Below, one piece after another: positions 7,789 through 13,698 of a stretch of DNA of 16,397 bases. The notes under the pieces are model-generated. The model was given only the letters and a program-made list of their open reading frames with translations. It searched no databases and was not told the origin of the DNA. This DNA comes from Gammaproteobacteria bacterium (GTDB lineage: Bacteria > Pseudomonadota > Gammaproteobacteria > Steroidobacterales > Steroidobacteraceae). Both the position numbers and the translations under genes were made by a program. Location of the stretch: positions 1-16,397 of the forward strand of contig VBNP01000111.1 of assembly GCA_005877965.1 (NCBI GenBank), written 5' to 3'. Within the stretch, counting starts at the first letter, position 1. The number at the start of each line of letters is the position of its first letter.

Positions 7789-7816
7789 AAGCCGATCATG
7801 CACAGCCGCACGCGGA

Positions 7817-7846
7817 AAGCTAGCTTGCGGGTGCACGAACCGTCAA
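7817..7846 (-). promoter_or_regulatory. Candidate promoter of hrcA
   Basis: On the minus strand TTGACG (7841-7846, 5 of 6 to -35) and TAGCTT (7817-7822, 3 of 6 to -10) are 18 bases apart, giving a leader of about 20 bases to the ATG at 7788. The -35 also resembles the sigma-32 element (GGCTTGAC), but no CCCCAT follows at the right distance. Confidence 0.35.
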
Positions 7847-7892
7847 GCCGCGCCGCGACCGCCGAGGATGTGAAGTGCGGCACATTGGCTCA

Positions 7893-7925
7893 GGGGCGCG
7901 CCACCGTGTTACAAAGGCGCGCCCC
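7893..7925. repeat. Perfect 10-bp inverted repeat upstream of nadK
   Basis: GGGGCGCGCC (7893-7902) and GGCGCGCCCC (7916-7925) flank a 13-base core that contains TGTTACAAA, which reads as an extended -10 (TGn plus TACAAA) for nadK. It may be an operator around the nadK promoter, or a hairpin in the nadK leader. It is not a CIRCE element in sequence. Confidence 0.7.
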
Positions 7926-7954
7926 GCGATGCTGGCGGGTTACAGGGGCTGCCA

Positions 7955-8842
7955 ATGGCCTTTCCGGTGGGCTGCTGCGCGCTAGTAGGCAGGTTCGCGG
8001 ATCCGCGCATCGCGGAGAGCGTGGGTGCGCTGCTGCCGCACCTCGCCGGCCGGGGCGTGCGGGTGCTGGTGAGCGAGAACGCCACGCTGGCCGCGGGCGC
8101 CGCCGGCGTTACGCGCGTCCCGGAACGGGAGTTCGGCGAGCGTGCCGACCTGGTCATCGCCATCGGCGGTGACGGCACGCTGCTGTACGCCGCGCGCCTG
8201 GTCGCGCGCCACGCCGTGCCGCTGCTCGGCGTCAACCGCGGGCGGCTCGGGTTCCTCACCGACGTCATGCCACAGGACATGCTGCCGTCGGTGGACGCAG
8301 CCCTCGCAGGCGAGCTGCAGGCGGACGAGCGGCCGCTGCTGGCGGCGCAGCTGCACGGCGCCCCCGGGCAGCTGGCGCAGGGGTTCGCGCTCAACGACGT
8401 GGTGATGCAGAAGCGCGAGACCGGACGCACGCTCGACTTCGAAACCCGTGTCAACGGGCATTATGTCAACACGCACGACGGTGACGGCATCATCGTGGCG
8501 AGCGCCACCGGCTCGACCGCCTACGCGCTCTCGTGCGGCGGCCCGATCATCGAACCGCACCTGGAAGCGCTGGTGATCGCGCCGATCTGCGCCCACACCC
8601 TGTCGGATCGCCCGATCGTGGTCTCGGCCCGCTCGGTCATCGAGGTGGCGCTGCTCGAGCGGCCAGATACCCAGGCGCAGGTTACCTGCGACGGCGGGGT
8701 GCTCGGCGCCCTCGTGCCCGGCGGACGCCTGGAGGTGCGCACCGCCGCCGAGCGCATCACCCTGCTGCACCCCGCAGGCCACGACTACTACAAGCTGCTG
8801 CGCTCGAAACTGCACTGGGGCCGCGGTAGCTTCGAGCGCTGA
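7955..8842 (+). CDS. nadK: NAD kinase
   Basis: NadK phosphorylates NAD to NADP in the cytoplasm. The 295-residue product carries the family motifs in order: IAIGGDGTLLYAAR with GGDGT at residues 71-75, GVNRGRLGFLTD, FALNDVVMQKRE, and the glycine-rich DGDGIIVASATGSTAYALSCGGP (TGSTAY at 186-191), then PICAHTLSDRPIV. The N-terminus VGCCALVGRFADPRIAESV is the expected region before the phosphate-binding loop. The ATG at 7955 is preceded by AGGGG at six bases. It runs divergently from hrcA and is followed by recN after four bases, a common gammaproteobacterial pair. Confidence 0.96.
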   Translation: MAFPVGCCALVGRFADPRIAESVGALLPHLAGRGVRVLVSENATLAAGAAGVTRVPEREFGERADLVIAIGGDGTLLYAARLVARHAVPLLGVNRGRLGFLTDVMPQDMLPSVDAALAGELQADERPLLAAQLHGAPGQLAQGFALNDVVMQKRETGRTLDFETRVNGHYVNTHDGDGIIVASATGSTAYALSCGGPIIEPHLEALVIAPICAHTLSDRPIVVSARSVIEVALLERPDTQAQVTCDGGVLGALVPGGRLEVRTAAERITLLHPAGHDYYKLLRSKLHWGRGSFER

Positions 8843-8846
8843 GGGC

Positions 8847-10628
8847 GTGCTCACTCACCTGCAGATCCGCGACTTCGCCATCATCGATTCGGTGGAGGTC
8901 GAGTTGCGTCGCGGCCTGACGGTGCTCACCGGCGAGACCGGCGCGGGCAAATCCATCCTGGTGGACGCGCTGCAGCTGCTCGCCGGAGGTCGCGCCGGCG
9001 CCGAGGTGGTGCGCCATGGCGCCGAGCGCGCGGAAGTCTCCGGCACCTTCGAGCTGCGCGAGGCTCCCCGCGAGCTGAAGGCTTGGCTCGAGGAGCAGTC
9101 CGTCGGAGACGCCGGCGAGTTGATCGTGCGCCGGGTCGTGGGAACGGACGGGCGCTCGCGTGCCTACCTGAACGGGCAAGCGGTGCCGGTACAGCTGCTG
9201 CGCGAGGCGGGCACCATCCTCATCGATATCCACGGCCAGCATGAATTCCAGTCGCTGACGCGCAGTGCCGCGCAGCGCGTGTTGCTCGATGGCTATGGCT
9301 CCCTCGCCGGGCTCACCGCCCAGGTCGGGATCGCCCACCGGGTGTGGCTCGAGCTGCTCAACCGCACCCTGGAGCTGGACAGCAAGGCACGCGACCGCGA
9401 CACCCGCCTCGAGCTGCTGCGCTATCAGGCACAGGAGCTGCGGGCGCTGCAGCTGAAGGAGGGCGAGATCGAGGCGCTCGGCGAGGAGCGCGCGCGGCTC
9501 GCCAACCGCGGGCGGCTCGCGCAGGGTGCGCAGACGGCCCTCGCGGAGCTCTACGAGAACGAAGCCGCGAGTGCGCATGCCGGCGTGAGCCGCGCGCTGC
9601 AGGCCCTGCGCGGACTCGCGGCGCTGGATGGCAAGCTCGCGGTCGTGCTGCCGATGCTGGAGGAAGCCTCGATTCAGGTGCGCGAGGCGGCGCGCGAGCT
9701 CGAGCGCTACCGCGAGACCCTCGACGTCGATGCGCCGCGCCAGGACGAGGTCGAACGGCGCCTGGCGGCGATCGAGGAGCTGGCGCGCAAGCACCGGGTT
9801 GCGCCGCCGGAGCTGCCCGAGCGCGCCCGGCAGCTCGGCGTCGAGCTGGAGGCGCTCGAGCGGGCGGAACTGGACCTCGCGGTGTTGCGCACCGAGCTCG
9901 CCGGCGCGCTGCAGAGCTATCGTGCGCAGGCCCAGGAATTGTCCGGCAAGCGCGAGCGCGCGGCGCGTACCCTGGCGCGGGACATCTCCGCGCGCATGCA
10001 GACGCTCGGCATGTCGGGTGGGCGCTTCGAGGCGGACGTCACCCAGCACGGTAACGCCGATCCGACCGAGCATGGCATCGATCAGATCGAGTTCCGCGTC
10101 ACCGCCAACCCGGGACAGCCGCCACGGGCGCTGGCGAAGGTCGCCTCGGGGGGCGAGCTCGCGCGCTTGTCACTCGCGGTGCAGGTGTCGTGCGCGGCGG
10201 AAGCGACGCGCTGCATGGTATTCGACGAAGTCGACGCCGGCATCGGTGGCGCGGTGGCGGAGATCGTCGGCCGCGAGTTGCGCGCGCTCGGCGGACGTGG
10301 CCAGGTGCTGTGCGTGACGCACCTGCCGCAGGTCGCCTGCCAGGCGCACCATCATCTGCGGGTCACGAAGCTCACCGACGGCCGCACCACGCGCACCACG
10401 CTCACCGAGCTCAGCGCCAACGATCGCGTCGAGGAGCTCGCGCGCATGCTGGGCGGAATCGAAGTCAGCGCCAAGGCGCGCGAGCACGCGCGCGACATGC
10501 TGGCGGCCGCCGTGCGGGCGCCGGGAAAGGATTCAGCCGCGGCCGGCGCGGCGCGCGCTCCGGCCGCCGCGGATTCCGCCGACGACACCGTGCGGCAGCC
10601 GCGGCCGCCGGCCGCCCGGGGCCGCTAG
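8847..10628 (+). CDS. recN: DNA repair protein RecN
   Basis: RecN is an SMC-like ATPase acting in double-strand break repair. The 593-residue product has Walker A GETGAGKS (residues 29-36), the FAIIDSVEVEL start, IDIHGQHEFQSL, a long alanine/glutamate/arginine-rich coiled-coil centre, the ABC signature KVASGGELARLSLA, Walker B RCMVFDEVDAGIGG and the switch segment VLCVTHLPQVACQA. Translation starts at a GTG (8847) four bases after the nadK stop. The conserved fold ends near residue 555; the last 39 or so residues (from AVRAPGKDSAAAG) are a low-complexity Ala/Pro/Arg tail not typical of the family's usual 550-560 residues. No LexA-type box (CTGT-N8-ACAG) was seen before nadK-recN. The TAG stop overlaps the fur stop. 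Confidence 0.96.
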   Translation: MLTHLQIRDFAIIDSVEVELRRGLTVLTGETGAGKSILVDALQLLAGGRAGAEVVRHGAERAEVSGTFELREAPRELKAWLEEQSVGDAGELIVRRVVGTDGRSRAYLNGQAVPVQLLREAGTILIDIHGQHEFQSLTRSAAQRVLLDGYGSLAGLTAQVGIAHRVWLELLNRTLELDSKARDRDTRLELLRYQAQELRALQLKEGEIEALGEERARLANRGRLAQGAQTALAELYENEAASAHAGVSRALQALRGLAALDGKLAVVLPMLEEASIQVREAARELERYRETLDVDAPRQDEVERRLAAIEELARKHRVAPPELPERARQLGVELEALERAELDLAVLRTELAGALQSYRAQAQELSGKRERAARTLARDISARMQTLGMSGGRFEADVTQHGNADPTEHGIDQIEFRVTANPGQPPRALAKVASGGELARLSLAVQVSCAAEATRCMVFDEVDAGIGGAVAEIVGRELRALGGRGQVLCVTHLPQVACQAHHHLRVTKLTDGRTTRTTLTELSANDRVEELARMLGGIEVSAKAREHARDMLAAAVRAPGKDSAAAGAARAPAAADSADDTVRQPRPPAARGR

Positions 10629-11062
10629 CTGCTCTTGCCGCGGTTGCGGAAGGCGCAGTTGGGGCGCTTGCAGCGCCCGTAAAGAATCAGTGAGTGATCG
10701 CGGATCGTGAAGCCGAGCTTGTGCGCCACCGCGGTCTGGCGCTCCTCGATCCCTGAGTCCATGAACTCCTCCACGCGGCCGCAGTCCTGGCACACGATGT
10801 GATCGTGATGGGTCCCCTGGTTGAGCTCGAACACCGCCATGCCGTCTTCGAAATGATGGCGCGTGACCAGCCCCGCCGCCTCGAACTGCGTGAGCACGCG
10901 GTACACCGTGGCGAGTCCGATGTCCTCATTGGATTCCAGCAGCGTGCGGTAGATGTCCTCGGCCGACATGTGCCGCGTAGCGCTGCCCTCGAGAATCTCC
11001 AGGATCTTCAGGCGAGGCAGCGTCACCTTCAAACCGGCTTTGCGCAGGTCCTTGCCTTCCAC
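10625..11062 (-). CDS. fur: Ferric uptake regulator Fur
   Basis: Fur is an iron-responsive repressor. The frame is open upstream, but a GTG at 11060-11062 gives the family start (VEGKDLRKAGLKVTLPR) and has GGAG seven bases before it; the protein is then 145 residues. The winged helix spans about residues 8-80 (RHMSAEDIYRTLL, GLATVYRVLTQFEAAGLV). The metal-binding HHDH is at 85-88, with Cys91/Cys94 (CQDC) and the second pair Cys131/Cys136, so both the regulatory and structural zinc ligands are present. It is divergent from bamE, the usual fur-omlA arrangement in xanthomonads and pseudomonads. Its TAG stop shares the palindrome CTAG with that of recN. Confidence 0.96.
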   Translation of the reverse strand: MEGKDLRKAGLKVTLPRLKILEILEGSATRHMSAEDIYRTLLESNEDIGLATVYRVLTQFEAAGLVTRHHFEDGMAVFELNQGTHHDHIVCQDCGRVEEFMDSGIEERQTAVAHKLGFTIRDHSLILYGRCKRPNCAFRNRGKSS

Positions 11063-11129
11063 GCGAACTCTCCGGCAGACCGCGGCAGCTGAAGCTGCGG
11101 GCGATCCGCGATCAGGTATGATTGCCGGG
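11063..11129. promoter_or_regulatory. fur-bamE divergent control region
   Basis: This 67-bp gap must hold both 5' signals. It contains a dyad GCAGCT-GA-AGCTGC (11085-11098), a repeated GCGATC, and TATGAT (11117-11122), a good -10 for bamE. On the other strand GATAATCAT (from 11138, just inside bamE) gives a -10-like GATAAT for fur and resembles one arm of a Fur box. No convincing -35 was seen for either direction, and a full Fur box is not present. Confidence 0.3.
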
Positions 11130-11528
11130 ATGATTATCCTCCATCGGGCGCAGCTGCGCCTACCCTTGGGCGCATTTACGGCCGTCACGCTGCTCGCCAG
11201 CGCGCTCAGCGCCTGCGTCTATCGCATGAACATCCAGCAGGGCAATTACCTGGAAGGCAAGACGGTCGATCAGCTGCAGGTCGGCATGACACGCGGCCAG
11301 GTGCGTTACCTGCTCGGCACGCCGATGGTGCCCACGGTGTTCGACAAGGACCGCTGGGACTACGTGTATTACTTCAAGCACGGGCGTCTGCGCAAACCCG
11401 AGGAGCGCCACGTGATCGTGTACTTCGCCCAGGACAAGGTGTCACGCTTCGAGCGCGACAACGTGCCGAATGCGCCACCGCAGGCGCCCGACCAGGGACC
11501 GTCGGTGTCGAAGTTCCCGACGATCTGA
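11130..11528 (+). CDS. bamE: Outer-membrane assembly lipoprotein BamE (SmpA/OmlA)
   Basis: BamE is a small periplasmic lipoprotein of the BAM complex that inserts beta-barrel proteins into the outer membrane. From this start the product is 132 residues: a positively charged n-region, a hydrophobic stretch (GAFTAVTLLASAL) and a lipobox LSAC with Cys29 as the lipidation site. The mature part has YRMNIQQGNYLEGKTVDQL, GMTRGQVRYLLGTPMV, DRWDYVYYFKHG and VYFAQDKVSRFE, all diagnostic. Another ATG lies four codons upstream (11118); neither has a good ribosome site, and a -10-like TATGAT overlapping the first ATG favours the second. It converges with rnfH, 10 bases away. Confidence 0.95.
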   Translation: MIILHRAQLRLPLGAFTAVTLLASALSACVYRMNIQQGNYLEGKTVDQLQVGMTRGQVRYLLGTPMVPTVFDKDRWDYVYYFKHGRLRKPEERHVIVYFAQDKVSRFERDNVPNAPPQAPDQGPSVSKFPTI

Positions 11529-11538
11529 GGCACGCACG

Positions 11539-11859
11539 TCAGCTTTTGCCGCTGCGGCGCTCGCGCTGTACGCGCTCGCGGCGCCCCTGGCGCGGGTCGC
11601 GGCGCAGCGGCCGGTACAGCTCGATGCGATCGCCATCCGCGCAACTGTCAGTGCGCGCGCGCGGCTCGCCGAAAATGCCCACGGCAGCGGAATCCCACGG
11701 GATCGGCGCGGCCGGATCGGCGGCGGCGCGCGCCGCCGCCAGCGCATCGGCGATGCTCGCGTGCAGCGGCAGCGCGACGCTCCACAGGTACTGACGCGTG
11801 CGCGTCGCGTAGGCGACGACGCAGTGCTTGCCGGCCGGCGCGCGGGGCGCCGGGCTCAC
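11539..11859 (-). CDS. rnfH: RnfH family protein (ubiquitin-like fold)
   Basis: This 106-residue protein belongs to the RnfH (UPF0125) family, whose function is not established; the ubiquitin-like beta-grasp fold is known for the family. Visible signatures are VVAYATRTRQYLWSVALP, the helix TIADALAAAR-like segment (SIADALAAARAA), AAVGIFGEPRARTDSCADGDRIELYRPL and the basic tail DPRQGRRERVQRERR. The start is a GTG at 11857-11859 overlapping the ratA stop by four bases (GTGA), the standard ratA-rnfH coupling. A longer open frame exists upstream, but it is only antisense-like shadow of ratA. Confidence 0.92.
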   Translation of the reverse strand: MSPAPRAPAGKHCVVAYATRTRQYLWSVALPLHASIADALAAARAAADPAAPIPWDSAAVGIFGEPRARTDSCADGDRIELYRPLRRDPRQGRRERVQRERRSGKS

Positions 11860-12284
11860 GGCCGCGACCGGGCGCGCGCCACGAAGGCGTCCACCAGCGA
11901 GCCCACCGTCGCCGCGAACCGGGCCTCGAACAGCAGCGTGGTCAGCGGGTTCCTGAACGCGAAGCGCATGGCGAGCTCGACGCGGCAACCGTTGCTCTCG
12001 ATCGGCGTCAGCCGCCACTCGCCTTGCAGGGTGCGAAACGGCCCGCTGACCAGCTGCATGCGGATGCTGCGCTCGGGCTCGAGGGTGTTGCGCGTGGTGA
12101 ATTCACCGTGCAAGGCGCCCTGCCTGATGCCAAGGGTCGCGACGATCTCCTGCTGCGAGCGCGACTGCACCCGGGCATGGGTGCACCACGGCAGGAACTG
12201 CGGATAACTCTCGATATCATTGATGAGCGCGAACAGCTCGGACGGCGGCTTGCTGACGAGCGCCGAGCGCTTGACCTCTCGCAT
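11856..12284 (-). CDS. ratA: RatA / coenzyme Q-binding START-domain protein
   Basis: This is a 142-residue single-domain SRPBCC (START-like) protein of the RatA/COQ10 family. In E. coli RatA has been reported to block 50S-30S association; in eukaryotes the homologue binds ubiquinone, so the physiological role here is uncertain. The N-terminus MREVKRSALVSKPPSELFALINDIESYPQFLPWC is the typical opening, and WRLTPIESNGCRVELAMRFAFRNPLTTLLF the typical closing strand and helix. Start ATG 12282-12284 is favoured by homology; an in-frame ATG at 12299 (MGQCR) is possible. Only 27 bases separate it from the divergent smpB start. rnfH overlaps its stop. Confidence 0.93.
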   Translation of the reverse strand: MREVKRSALVSKPPSELFALINDIESYPQFLPWCTHARVQSRSQQEIVATLGIRQGALHGEFTTRNTLEPERSIRMQLVSGPFRTLQGEWRLTPIESNGCRVELAMRFAFRNPLTTLLFEARFAATVGSLVDAFVARARSRP

Positions 12285-12311
12285 GCGGCATTGTCCCATT
12301 AGGTTCAGCGG

Positions 12312-12779
12312 ATGATCAAAGACGCGCCATCGCCCCGACTGATCGCCGAGAACCGCAAGGCGCGCTTCGACTATTTCATCGAGGAGCGCTACGAGGCGGG
12401 GCTGGCGCTGCAGGGCTGGGAAGTCAAGGCCCTGCGCGCCGGGCGCGCGCAGCTGCAGGAAGCCTATGTCTACCTGCGCGGCGGCGAGGCGTTCCTCATC
12501 GGCGCGCACCTCTCACCCCTTCCCACCGCCTCCACGCACGTGACGCCCGACCCGGTGCGTACCCGCAAGCTGCTGCTCAAGCACAGCGAGTTGCAGGGAC
12601 TGATCGGCGCGGTGGAACGGCGCGGCTACACGATCGTGCCGCTGGAGCTGTACTGGAAGAACGGCCGCGCCAAAGTGCAGGTCGGGCTGGCCAAGGGCAA
12701 GAAGCAGCACGACAAGCGCGCCGTGCAAAAGGAGCGCGACTGGCAGCGCGACAAGGCACGCCTGCTGCGACGCGGCTGA
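12312..12779 (+). CDS. smpB: SsrA-binding protein SmpB
   Basis: SmpB binds the tRNA-like domain of tmRNA and brings it to stalled ribosomes for trans-translation. The 155-residue product has the OB-fold core: IAENRKARFDYFIEERYEAG, LQGWEVKALRAGRAQLQEAYV, the GAHLSP segment, RTRKLLLKHSEL, and VPLELYWKNGRAKVQVGLAKGKK, followed by the basic tail HDKRAVQKERDWQRDKARLLRRG that enters the decoding centre. ATG 12312 has AGG eight bases upstream. A TTGACC (12271-12276) inside the ratA 5' end may be the -35. Its RNA partner ssrA starts 51 bases after its stop. Confidence 0.97.
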   Translation: MIKDAPSPRLIAENRKARFDYFIEERYEAGLALQGWEVKALRAGRAQLQEAYVYLRGGEAFLIGAHLSPLPTASTHVTPDPVRTRKLLLKHSELQGLIGAVERRGYTIVPLELYWKNGRAKVQVGLAKGKKQHDKRAVQKERDWQRDKARLLRRG

Positions 12780-12803
12780 GAACCCGCGCCGCGCTGCCCC
12801 AGG

Positions 12804-12812
12804 TGGTATGCT
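12804..12812 (+). promoter_or_regulatory. Extended -10 promoter of ssrA
   Basis: TGGTATGCT is an extended -10 (TGn plus TATGCT, 4 of 6). It would start transcription around 12819-12821, about ten bases before the mature tmRNA 5' end, which fits RNase P trimming. No good -35 was found in the short smpB-ssrA gap. Confidence 0.45.
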
Positions 12813-12917
12813 GCGCGTGTGAACCTGAAGGGGGCGACCGGTTTCGACGTGGGTTACGAACCTTCAGGGGCGTACCGAGGTGCAGTGCCCTCGTTAATCC
12901 TGCTGCAAATCATAGTT

Positions 12918-12950
12918 GCCAACGACGACAACTACGCTCTAGCTGCCTAA
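12918..12950 (+). other. tmRNA proteolysis-tag reading frame
   Basis: The resume codon GCC follows TAGTT, as in the UAGUC-GCA context of E. coli. The frame reads ANDDNYALAA then TAA, one residue different from the E. coli tag ANDENYALAA, and ends in the LAA signal recognised by ClpXP-type proteases. The tag-encoded alanine is added to the alanine charged on tmRNA. Confidence 0.95.
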
Positions 12951-13164
12951 CCGCAGCTGACCTCTGACCAGCTCGTGCCTGTGCGACTGAATCAGGGGAC
13001 GCGCTCACAGGATCGCGCTCCGGCGTGCGACAGGCCGGTGCGTTAAGAGTCACTGTCCGCTGGCGTTGCGTCTTCCCTGCTCCTCGGGTAGCGCCGCGCG
13101 AGAAACAAAGAGAGAGCTACGTACGTAGATCCTGAAGTCTAGGACTTGCGGACGGGGGTTCGAT

Positions 13165-13456
13165 CGAGGGTCGCGCCAAATCGCGAGGTTTGGCTGAAAA
13201 CGGAGCTCACATCGGCGAAACCTGACGGCGCCTCTCAGCAAGGGGCGGCATGGCAACGTCGAGGGGTAGGAAGAGGGCCAACCTCAGGCCTGCCCTGTAG
13301 AGACTCATAGACCCGCCGACGGCACAGCGCCTGGGCGGGCACTAGGATCCAGCCGGCCATGGCGGCTGGATAACACGCTCCGCGTCCACGCACTGCCTTC
13401 AGCGGTGCGCGGACGAAGGCATAGTCCAGCCCGCGGCGAAAGCCACGGATGTGCTG
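13165..13456 (+). ncRNA. Group I self-splicing intron in ssrA
   Basis: This 292-nt intron lies between U13164 and U13457 of the tmRNA T-loop and ends in G13456. P1: exon CGAU pairs with GUCG (13170-13173), leaving the expected U-G pair at the splice site. P2: 13175-13182 with 13187-13194, capped by a GCGA loop. P3: CGGAGC 13201-13206 with GCTCCG 13377-13382. P4: 13212-13217 with 13257-13262. P5: 13229-13235 with 13241-13247; J5/4 contains ATGGCAA. P7: GACT 13302-13305 in GTAGAGACT with AGTC 13423-13426 in AAGGCATAGTCC. P8: 13384-13396 with 13402-13414. P9: 13431-13437 with 13442-13448, GAAA loop. The core resembles the Azoarcus tRNA-Ile intron (IC3 type). Extra hairpins lie between P7 and P3. 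No endonuclease ORF is present. Confidence 0.93.
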
Positions 13457-13478
13457 TCCCCCCGCCTCCACCAACCGG

Positions 13479-13508
13479 CGGTTCCCGGCCTTAAGCGGCC
13501 GGGAACCG
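13479..13508 (+). terminator. Strong hairpin directly after ssrA
   Basis: A perfect 12-bp stem (13479-13490 with 13497-13508) with a TTAAGC loop begins five bases after the tmRNA CCA. It is the natural place for an ssrA terminator, but no T-run follows, so it may instead act in 3'-end processing or stabilisation. Bases 13474-13698 contain no gene that I can support; they hold this hairpin, a 16-bp tandem repeat and an inverted repeat. Confidence 0.5.
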
Positions 13509-13584
13509 ATGCCCGGGCCGAACGCCCGATGCGTGCCAGCGCCGGCCAGCAGCGGTGGCATATCTGCTTAGATCCATCCGCGGG

Positions 13585-13616
13585 CTCCCGTGGCTGTGAG
13601 CTCCTGTGGCTGTGAG
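13585..13616. repeat. 16-bp tandem repeat
   Basis: CTCCCGTGGCTGTGAG (13585-13600) is followed immediately by CTCCTGTGGCTGTGAG (13601-13616), one mismatch. It lies in the non-coding stretch between ssrA and the AbrB-type gene. No function is evident; replication slippage is the simplest origin. Confidence 0.8.
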
Positions 13617-13650
13617 ATGGCCTACTCAGGTGTAATCCCACTGTCGCCGA

Positions 13651-13679
13651 CGGCGGCGCGGTACTACACTCCGCCGCCG
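13651..13679. repeat. 8-bp inverted repeat before the AbrB-type gene
   Basis: CGGCGGCG (13651-13658) and CGCCGCCG (13672-13679) flank a 13-base core containing TACACT, a possible -10. It ends 19 bases before the ATG of the AbrB-family gene. AbrB/MazE proteins often bind palindromes at their own promoter, so it is a candidate autoregulatory operator; GC-rich composition could also produce it by chance. Confidence 0.45.
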
Positions 13680-13698
13680 CGGTTGCCGTGTCCATCCC

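Larger units (their letters stand above)
12830..13473 (+). ncRNA. ssrA: tmRNA (SsrA), interrupted in the T-loop by a group I intron
   Basis: tmRNA rescues stalled ribosomes and tags their products for proteolysis. The 5' end GGGGGCG (12830-12836) pairs with CGCCTCC (13463-13469), giving a 7-bp acceptor stem with discriminator A13470 and encoded CCA (13471-13473). The D-like segment GGTTTCGACG follows the 5' strand. The tag frame is at 12918-12950. Helix P2 is visible as CTTCAGG (12862-12868) with CCTGAAG (13131-13137). The T-stem 5' strand GGGGG (13154-13158) and TTCGAT (13159-13164) are followed not by the 3' strand but by 292 unrelated bases. The partner strand CCCCC (13458-13462) comes only after these. 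Exons are 12830-13164 and 13457-13473; the spliced RNA would be 352 nt, a normal length, with T-loop UUCGAU-U. Confidence 0.95.

Noticed and set aside
8757..10073. 438-codon minus-strand frame opposite nadK end and recN
   Set aside because: Antisense shadow of recN coiled-coil codons; composition only.
11115..11140. Full Fur box between fur and bamE
   Set aside because: Only one GATAAT-type arm (GATAATCAT on the minus strand) is present; the other arms do not match well enough to call a site.
13165..13456. ssrA truncated by integration of a genomic island
   Set aside because: The missing 3' end reappears intact at 13457-13473 and the insert folds as a group I intron core, so an intron explains the split better than an att junction or a pseudogene.
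13050..13561. Possible homing endonuclease inside or beside the intron
   Set aside because: Short frames here lack LAGLIDADG, GIY-YIG or HNH motifs, and the intron is too small to hold one.
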